Assembly: GCA_018334775.1 (NCBI GenBank)
Contig: JAGXLJ010000013.1
Coordinates: 1 to 11,083, forward strand
Reading direction: 5' to 3'
Source: Halodesulfurarchaeum sp.
GTDB taxonomy: Archaea; Halobacteriota; Halobacteria; Halobacteriales; Halobacteriaceae
DNA: 11,083 bases
In this document: in pieces, positions 6,321 through 11,083 of the stretch
How positions within the stretch are numbered: the stretch's first letter is position 1
Layout: every line of letters begins with the position of its first letter
The notes under the pieces: generated by a model
The model's input: the letters and a program-made list of their open reading frames with translations, nothing else
What the model was told of the DNA's origin: nothing
Databases searched by the model: none
Program-made: the position numbers and the translations under genes

Positions 6321-7148
6321 ATGCGAGCCTACCGCGTTGCCTACGATGGACGTGCGTTTTACGGATTTCAGCGTCAACCCGACGTGTCGACCGTCGAAGA
6401 CGTGCTTTTGGAAGGACTTGCGGATGTCGGGCTCGAGTTCGAGGAGACACCGGCCGGCTGGGCCGCTGCCGGACGGACCGATGCCGGCGTCTCGGCACTT
6501 GCCCAAACCGTGGCCTTCGAGGCACCTGACTGGCTCACGCCCAGACCGTTTACGGCTCACCTGCCCACGGACGTTCACGTGTGGGCGAGTACACCGGTCC
6601 CGGACGATTTCCATGCGATCCACGACGCGAACCGTCGTCAATACACTTACTTCCTCCATGCCCCACACGCCGACCCGGAGCGGATCGACGATATCGAGGC
6701 TCGGCTTTCGGGCGAGCACGACTTTCACAACCTGGCCGCAGAGGAGACTGGCACTGTTCGGGATCTCTCTGTGACGAGTACACAAGACGGCGTTTTCCGT
6801 CGTATCCGGGTCCAGGCCGATGGCTTTCCACGACAACTCGTGCGCCGGCTGGTCGCGGTCTACGACCGGGTCCGGACCGGGGCAGCGTCGCTCTCTTTCA
6901 TCGACCGGGTGCTTTCCCCCGAGCCCCTTCCGGGACCGGACGGCATCCAACCGGCACCGGCCTATCCGCTCGTGCTGACAGCCGTCGACTACGGCCTGAC
7001 GTTCGAAGCCGAGCAGGCGGCTGTCGACATGGCCGAAGAAGCGTTTGCGGACCGGACACTCCAGGCCAGAACCAGGGCCGAAGTGACCACCCGACTGAAA
7101 CGGGGCGTGATGGAGCCCGGGCCCCACCCGACTGGCGACAACCCTTAA
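6321..7148 (+). CDS. truA: tRNA pseudouridine(38-40) synthase TruA
   Basis: A 275-residue enzyme that isomerises uridines 38-40 in the tRNA anticodon arm to pseudouridine. Diagnostic features are the start MRAYRVAYDGRAFYGFQRQP, the catalytic motif GRTDAGVSAL with catalytic Asp54, the tyrosine-containing strand RQYTYFLH (106-113), HDFHNLA (133-139), FRRIRVQADGFPRQLVRRLV (159-178), which matches the TruA F-x-R-x-M-V-R region, and the late strand APAYPLVLTAVDY. The length is normal for an archaeal TruA. It begins 8 nt after the hisS stop with no promoter between, so a two-gene tRNA-maturation operon is likely. The AT-rich TTAATC at its stop probably serves pepF. Confidence 0.94.
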   Translation: MRAYRVAYDGRAFYGFQRQPDVSTVEDVLLEGLADVGLEFEETPAGWAAAGRTDAGVSALAQTVAFEAPDWLTPRPFTAHLPTDVHVWASTPVPDDFHAIHDANRRQYTYFLHAPHADPERIDDIEARLSGEHDFHNLAAEETGTVRDLSVTSTQDGVFRRIRVQADGFPRQLVRRLVAVYDRVRTGAASLSFIDRVLSPEPLPGPDGIQPAPAYPLVLTAVDYGLTFEAEQAAVDMAEEAFADRTLQARTRAEVTTRLKRGVMEPGPHPTGDNP

Positions 7149-7150
7149 TC
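7145..7150 (+). promoter_or_regulatory. Possible TATA box for pepF
   Basis: TTAATC spans the truA stop codon and is centred about 26 nt before the pepF ATG at 7173. Only 24 nt separate the two genes. This could give a leaderless pepF transcript independent of hisS-truA, although read-through cannot be excluded. Confidence 0.4.
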
Positions 7151-7172
7151 CTTCGCGGGTGCCACGGCGGGT

Positions 7173-8969
7173 ATGGAGCAGGTGCCCGAACGCGAGGAAC
7201 TGCCGGTCGAATACACGTGGGAGTTGGAGGCGATTTTCGAGACCACTGCGGAGTGGGAGGCTGCATTCGAGGACGTTTCTGAACGGATCGACACGATCCG
7301 TGAGTACGAAGGCCGACTCGATGAGGACGGCGCGGTTCTCTCCGAAGCGCTTTCCACACGGGACGAACTGTCTCGGGAGGTCGAACAGGTCGCGGCCTAT
7401 GCCCGGATGCGCTCGGACGAAGATACGCGCGACCAGAAAGCCCAGGGTCGGGCGACCCGCGCACGGACCCTCGCGGCAGAGGCCGCAAGTGCGAGTTCGT
7501 TCATCGAGCCCGAGATCCAGCAACTGTCCGAGGAGCGCGTCGAAGTGATGCTCGAATCGACCCCTGATCTCGCGGTCTACGAACACTACTTGGACGACGT
7601 ACTCCGACTCGCCCCACATACCCGTTCCGCGGAGGTCGAGCAAGTCCTCTCGGAACTCGGCGAGGTGCTCTCGGCTCCCTCGGACGTCTATGGAAAACTC
7701 ACTGACGCCGACCTGACGTTTCCAACCGTCGAGGGTGGCGAAGGCGAGCCCGTCGAGATCACCCAGTCGAATTTCACCTCGCTGTTGCAACGGCCCGACC
7801 GAGAGTTCCGCGAGCAGGTGTACAACTCTTTCTTCGAAGAGTTGAATGGCGTTCGAAACACCCTCGGGACCGCGTTGAACCATCAGGTCCGGAAACACGT
7901 CAAAAGCGCCGACATCCGGGACTACGAGTCCCCTCTTGTTGCTGCCCTCAACGGCTCGAACGTGCCGGTCTCGGTCTATGAGGCGCTGGTCGACACCGTC
8001 GAATCGAACCTCGACACCCTTCATCGTCATCTCGGGTTGAAAGCGGATGCCCTGGACGTGGACGAACTGGCGATGTGGGACGTCTACGCACCTATCGCGT
8101 CCGACGAGGGCCCGGAGATCGAATACGAGGCGGCTACCGAGATGGTGATCGAGGCCCTGGCGCCGCTGGGCGAGGAGTATCAGGACCGCGTGGCCGATGG
8201 CATCGAATCCCGGTGGCTCGACGTCTACGAGAACCGGGGCAAGCGCTCGGGGGCCTACTCCGGCGGGACCTACGACACTCAGCCCTACATTCTGCTGAAC
8301 TGGCAATCCGACGTCTCCTCCCTGTACACGCTCGCTCACGAACTCGGGCATTCGATGCACTCGGAACTGTCGAGCGAGGCCCAGCCATACGTCGACGCTG
8401 ACTACGAGATTTTCGTCGCTGAGGTGGCATCGACCGTCAACGAGACGCTTCTGACCCATCACCTGCTCGACACCGTCGAGGACGAGCAGTTCCGCGCGCA
8501 CGTGCTGGATCAGTTTCTTGAGCGTTTCCGATCGACCTTGTTCCGCCAGACGCTCTTTGCGGCCTTCGAGGCGGACATCCACGAGCGCTCGGCGGCGGGC
8601 GAACCGCTGACTCCGGACCGCCTTGATGAGCTCTATGGGGACCGAAAGGCCCGGTACTACGACCCCGCTCAGGTCGAGGAGACGATTCGCAGGGAGTGGA
8701 TGCGCATTCCACACTTCTACTACAACTTCTACGTGTACCAGTACGCGACCGGCCTGAGCGCCGCCGTGGCAATTGTCGACCGCATCGAAAGTACAGGAGA
8801 ATCGGCCGCCCAGGATTACCTCGACGCGCTGGCCCTCGGCGGGAGCGAGTATCCCCTCGACGTGCTTCGAACCGCTGGGGTAGACATGGCTGAGCCGGCG
8901 CCCATTGAAACAGCGATCGGGGAGTATGACACGCGGATCGACGAGATGGCCGCGCTGCTCGCCGATTAG
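7173..8969 (+). CDS. pepF: Oligoendopeptidase F (M3 family zinc metallopeptidase)
   Basis: A 598-residue cytoplasmic peptidase expected to cleave short peptides (a few to about twenty residues). The zinc site is HELGH at 389-393 (in LAHELGHSMHSE), with the third ligand Glu417 in EIFVAEVASTVNE. Before it comes the M3B-typical GAYSGGTYDTQPYILLNWQ (360-378), and after it the Tyr-rich substrate loop IPHFYYNFYVYQYATG (512-527). The first 200 residues are helical and acidic (ELPVEYTWELEAIFETTAEW at the N-terminus), as in PepF proteins, whose usual length is about 600. There is no signal peptide. The ATG at 7173 gives the expected N-terminus. The 3' end overlaps the convergent GNAT gene by four bases. 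Role by homology: recycling of peptides made by the proteasome and other proteases. Confidence 0.95.
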   Translation: MEQVPEREELPVEYTWELEAIFETTAEWEAAFEDVSERIDTIREYEGRLDEDGAVLSEALSTRDELSREVEQVAAYARMRSDEDTRDQKAQGRATRARTLAAEAASASSFIEPEIQQLSEERVEVMLESTPDLAVYEHYLDDVLRLAPHTRSAEVEQVLSELGEVLSAPSDVYGKLTDADLTFPTVEGGEGEPVEITQSNFTSLLQRPDREFREQVYNSFFEELNGVRNTLGTALNHQVRKHVKSADIRDYESPLVAALNGSNVPVSVYEALVDTVESNLDTLHRHLGLKADALDVDELAMWDVYAPIASDEGPEIEYEAATEMVIEALAPLGEEYQDRVADGIESRWLDVYENRGKRSGAYSGGTYDTQPYILLNWQSDVSSLYTLAHELGHSMHSELSSEAQPYVDADYEIFVAEVASTVNETLLTHHLLDTVEDEQFRAHVLDQFLERFRSTLFRQTLFAAFEADIHERSAAGEPLTPDRLDELYGDRKARYYDPAQVEETIRREWMRIPHFYYNFYVYQYATGLSAAVAIVDRIESTGESAAQDYLDALALGGSEYPLDVLRTAGVDMAEPAPIETAIGEYDTRIDEMAALLAD

Positions 8970-9469
8970 CGGTCCAGGGTCTTTCGCATCTCCACCGCCG
9001 GTCCCTCGACCTCGCCGCCGAACTCGTAGGTGAGTTCCCTGACTTTCGAATAGCCCTGGACCTCGTAGAACTGGACGGCATTCAACGATGCCCACAATCC
9101 CAACGAGTCGAGCCCCCGCTCACGGGCCCGCGTCTCCAGAGCCTGGTAAATCGTCGTCCCGATCCCCCGACGCGCAAATCCGGGATGGACGTAGATCGCC
9201 CCGATTTTTCCATCCGCCTCGGCCTCGAAGTCCGCGTCACCCTCCAGGGTCAGCCAGCCAAAGCCAATGATCGAGCCGCCCTGTTCGGCGACAAAGACAG
9301 TCGTCTCCTCCTCGTCGATGGGGTAGTCTGCTGGGTCCCGCTCGTGAGCCCAGGCGTCGACTTGCGCCTCTGTGTAGCGCTCGCCCCCGAGGCCCTTGAT
9401 CGAGGCGAGATGGATGTCCCGGATGGCTTCGGCGTCTGCCGTTCTCGCCAGGCGGATCGAGCGGGTCAT
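8966..9469 (-). CDS. GNAT-family N-acetyltransferase
   Basis: A 167-residue single-domain acetyltransferase using acetyl-CoA. The N-terminus IRLARTADAEAIRDIHLASI is a usual GNAT strand-helix opening. The beta4-alpha3 signature is IYVHPGFARRGIGTTIYQAL (92-111), with the pyrophosphate-binding loop R-R-G-I-G, followed by LGLWASLNAVQFYEVQGYSK (123-142), the characteristic motif B region. The substrate cannot be read from the sequence. The start overlaps the hemG-like stop in ATGA (9466-9469), an arrangement typical of translational coupling, so it belongs to the minus-strand cluster. Its stop TAA (8966-8968) overlaps the pepF stop TAG (8967-8969) on the other strand. A link to porphyrin metabolism rests only on position. 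Confidence 0.85.
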   Translation of the reverse strand: MTRSIRLARTADAEAIRDIHLASIKGLGGERYTEAQVDAWAHERDPADYPIDEEETTVFVAEQGGSIIGFGWLTLEGDADFEAEADGKIGAIYVHPGFARRGIGTTIYQALETRARERGLDSLGLWASLNAVQFYEVQGYSKVRELTYEFGGEVEGPAVEMRKTLDR

Positions 9470-10782
9470 TCTCCGTCAACGAGGCGCTCGGCTGCGCCTT
9501 TGGCGTCAGTGATTCGACCGATGATCCCGGCCCGGTCGGTGTAATTAGTCACGAATTCGATGTCAGCCGGCGGATCCAGTCGATCCAGGGCCGACCACGA
9601 GCGGTCGTAGGCAGGCATGCCCGGCTCCCAGCGATGCACGTTGAGCACCGTGGCGTGCGCTCCGAGCAGCGATTCGAATTCCCGAGCAGCTATCGCCCCG
9701 ATTTCTTCATCGTCCCGTTCGAGCAGTCCCTCGTCTCGACCGCCACCAAGATAGGCGGTATAGACGTCGTCCCGGTCGAGCATGCTCGCGTTCCAGGTCA
9801 TTCCGAGCGTGGTGTAGCCCGCCTCCGGGAGGATCTGACAGCCATGACCCACGATGTCGCCGTCGGCGGCGAGATGGACCATTATGATCGGATTGTAGTT
9901 TAACTCCTCAAGGGTCCCGGCGAGCGTCGGATCGACCGGTTTGAGGAGCCTTGCCGCCGTCGGTGCCGAAGCAGTCATGGCGATTGCGTCGACGGAGTAT
10001 CGGTCAGAGTCGGTGATGATCTCGTAGCCATTTCCGTCGGGTTCGACGGCCGTTACGGGAGTCGAAAACTCGATGCTGTCCGCGTGGCGGTCGGCCAGGG
10101 CCGCTGGAAGTCGTTGCAGCCCCTCCTCGAAGGTTACGATCGGTGGCGGATCTTGACCTTTGAGGGCGTAGGGTGCGACCGCTCTGAGAATCGACCCCTC
10201 GATCCCATGCCGTTCGAGGGCTTTGCCGAGGGAGTACTCGACCAGCATGTCGTCGGCCGCTGTCCCGTAGAGCCCGGTATAGAGCGGGGCGAAGAGCCGG
10301 TGGGCGGCTTCGCGGCCGAATTTGCGGGTGAGAAACGCCTCGACGGATTCACCCGATTTCGGGCCGTCCGTGAACGGCTCAGCGAGCACCCGAAGTTTGC
10401 CACGCCACGAGAGCAGATTCGTCGTGAGTGCCTCACGAATGGACAATGGTGCAACCCGAAAGGCCTCATCGTGGTAGATAAAAAGCGGCTGGTTTGTGTT
10501 GCCTTCCTGGAGATCGTCGGTGAGGTCGAGGTCGTCGAGGAGGGATTTGACTGGCCCGGCCAATCGGAGTCGCTGGGGCCCGAGTTCGACGATCCGGCCA
10601 TCGATTTCGCGGGACTGAATCGTCCCGCCGGGCCTTGCCGCTGATTCGAAAGTCAGCGTCTGGACGCCTTGTTCCTCGAGAAAATGTGTCAGCGCGAGTC
10701 CGGATATCCCCGCGCCGACGATGCCAACTGTAGGGGTGTCGTCGCCTGTCTTTCCTGCCGCTGGTCCGCTACCCGTTGCCAT
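9466..10782 (-). CDS. hemG: HemG/HemY-type FAD-dependent porphyrinogen oxidase-like protein
   Basis: A 438-residue flavoprotein of the amine oxidase/PPOX superfamily. The FAD-binding motif is VGIVGAGISGLALTHFLEEQGV (19-40), with its second part ARPGGTIQSREIDGRIVELGP (49-69); GPQRLR at 68-73 matches the G-P-x-R of protoporphyrinogen/coproporphyrinogen oxidases. The segment FGREAAHRLFAPLYTGLYG (155-173) is also typical of that family. Family members oxidise protoporphyrinogen IX or coproporphyrinogen III with O2. The C-terminus, usually a glycine-rich G-V-G-I-G-D stretch, here reads NYTDRAGIIGRITDAKGAAERL, so it is diverged. I chose the ATG at 10782: a longer in-frame start at 10947 would run 55 residues deep into the overlapping radical SAM gene. 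The overlap with that gene is 14 nt. Other FAD oxidoreductases of the superfamily remain possible. Confidence 0.8.
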   Translation of the reverse strand: MATGSGPAAGKTGDDTPTVGIVGAGISGLALTHFLEEQGVQTLTFESAARPGGTIQSREIDGRIVELGPQRLRLAGPVKSLLDDLDLTDDLQEGNTNQPLFIYHDEAFRVAPLSIREALTTNLLSWRGKLRVLAEPFTDGPKSGESVEAFLTRKFGREAAHRLFAPLYTGLYGTAADDMLVEYSLGKALERHGIEGSILRAVAPYALKGQDPPPIVTFEEGLQRLPAALADRHADSIEFSTPVTAVEPDGNGYEIITDSDRYSVDAIAMTASAPTAARLLKPVDPTLAGTLEELNYNPIIMVHLAADGDIVGHGCQILPEAGYTTLGMTWNASMLDRDDVYTAYLGGGRDEGLLERDDEEIGAIAAREFESLLGAHATVLNVHRWEPGMPAYDRSWSALDRLDPPADIEFVTNYTDRAGIIGRITDAKGAAERLVDGE

Positions 10783-11083
10783 TTGCGTAGGTTTCGGGCT
10801 TCTCCCCGGAAATGAGCGTTTCGACGTACGGGCAAAGTGGGTCACTGGCCATCGGATTGCCAGTTGCTGCATATGCCCGAGAGCGACTGCCTCCGCAGAT
10901 CGATCGATGCTCGCAAGTGCCACAGGAACCGGTGAGTTGGGCGTCATCTCGAAGCATTTCGAAGCGGTCCCCGTTCCGATAGATGTCGACTAGTGAGGTT
11001 TCGGTCACATTGCCCCCGTTGAGCGGCATGAATCCGGAGGGGAACACGTCACCCTCGTGGCTCACGAACACGAACCCTTTCCC
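10769..11083 (-). CDS. Radical SAM/SPASM-domain protein, C-terminal fragment (AhbD/TIGR04053-like)
   Basis: The reading frame is open through the right edge, so about 104 C-terminal residues are visible and the radical SAM core (CxxxCxxC) lies outside. The fragment begins GKGFVFVSHEGDVFPSGFMP and continues GNVTETSLVDIYRNGDRFEMLRD, the usual lead into a SPASM/twitch auxiliary Fe-S domain. Its cysteines follow: SCGTCEHRSICGG and later DPLCPY, four Cys in the pattern C-x2-C-x5-C and then a distant C. Proteins of this type are related to the heme-synthesis enzyme AhbD (which decarboxylates Fe-coproporphyrin) and to peptide-modifying SPASM enzymes; I recall the family as TIGR04053. The gene ends 14 nt inside the hemG-like gene, so the two are in one operon, which favours a porphyrin-linked role. 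The exact substrate cannot be fixed from this end. Confidence 0.75.
   Translation of the reverse strand, partial: GKGFVFVSHEGDVFPSGFMPLNGGNVTETSLVDIYRNGDRFEMLRDDAQLTGSCGTCEHRSICGGSRSRAYAATGNPMASDPLCPYVETLISGEKPETYANGNG

Noticed and set aside
6303..9095. Very long open frame on the minus strand (930 codons) opposite truA and pepF.
   Set aside because: It is antisense to two well-conserved enzymes, has no recognisable domain, and its Arg/Gly/Val/Leu-rich composition is what the complement of GC-biased coding DNA gives.
10783..10947. Upstream extension of the HemG-like protein by 55 residues to an earlier ATG.
   Set aside because: The added peptide has no flavoprotein character and lies wholly within the conserved C-terminal coding region of the radical SAM gene; the FAD motif begins 19 residues after the 10782 start.
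1..11083. Search for a defence system, CRISPR array, insertion sequence, prophage or tRNA-linked attachment site.
   Set aside because: All sizeable frames are explained by housekeeping, transport or heme-like genes; no direct repeat array, transposase, integrase or tRNA-like cloverleaf was seen.

Overview
The window reads as a compact chromosomal segment of a haloarchaeon (class Halobacteria). It is GC-rich, its proteins are acidic (Asp/Glu-rich, Lys-poor), it encodes a Tat-type lipoprotein signal, and it carries archaeal-type genes (PDCD5 family, TRAM domain). Several start codons have an AT-rich box about 27 bases upstream, as expected for leaderless haloarchaeal transcripts. I cannot name the genus from sequence alone. 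There are ten protein genes, two of them cut by the window edges. I see no RNA genes, CRISPR arrays or insertion sequences.

Left part (1-4484): a minus-strand gene for a small TRAM-domain protein with a Cys-rich N-terminus (cut at the left edge), then a ferric-iron ABC importer. The binding lipoprotein (2009-3169) and the fused double permease (398-2002) form a minus-strand operon. The ATPase (about 3327-4484) is transcribed divergently. Between them lies a roughly 150-bp control region with three palindromes of the same design (TTTAGG, four bases, CCTAAA or close to it). These resemble operators of DtxR/IdeR/SirR-type metal-dependent repressors. One sits between a good TATA box and the start of the binding-protein gene, and another overlaps an upstream ATG of the ATPase. 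This is the most informative regulatory signal in the window and fits iron-repressed uptake.

Middle part (4566-8969): plus-strand housekeeping genes, namely a PDCD5-family DNA-binding protein, histidyl-tRNA synthetase (hisS), tRNA pseudouridine synthase A (truA, 8 nt after hisS) and an M3-family oligoendopeptidase F (pepF). They cover translation, tRNA modification and peptide turnover.

Right part (8966-11083): a minus-strand cluster with overlapping ends. In transcription order it holds the C-terminus of a radical SAM/SPASM protein (cut at the right edge), a HemG/HemY-type FAD-dependent porphyrinogen oxidase-like protein and a GNAT acetyltransferase. It suggests a porphyrin/heme-related operon. 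The GNAT and pepF genes converge and share four bases at their stop codons.

No entirely new multi-gene system is evident. The points most worth a second look are the triple iron-box-like operators, the radical SAM + HemG + GNAT cluster, the histidyl-tRNA synthetase with no arginine visible at its motif 3, and the Cys-rich TRAM protein.
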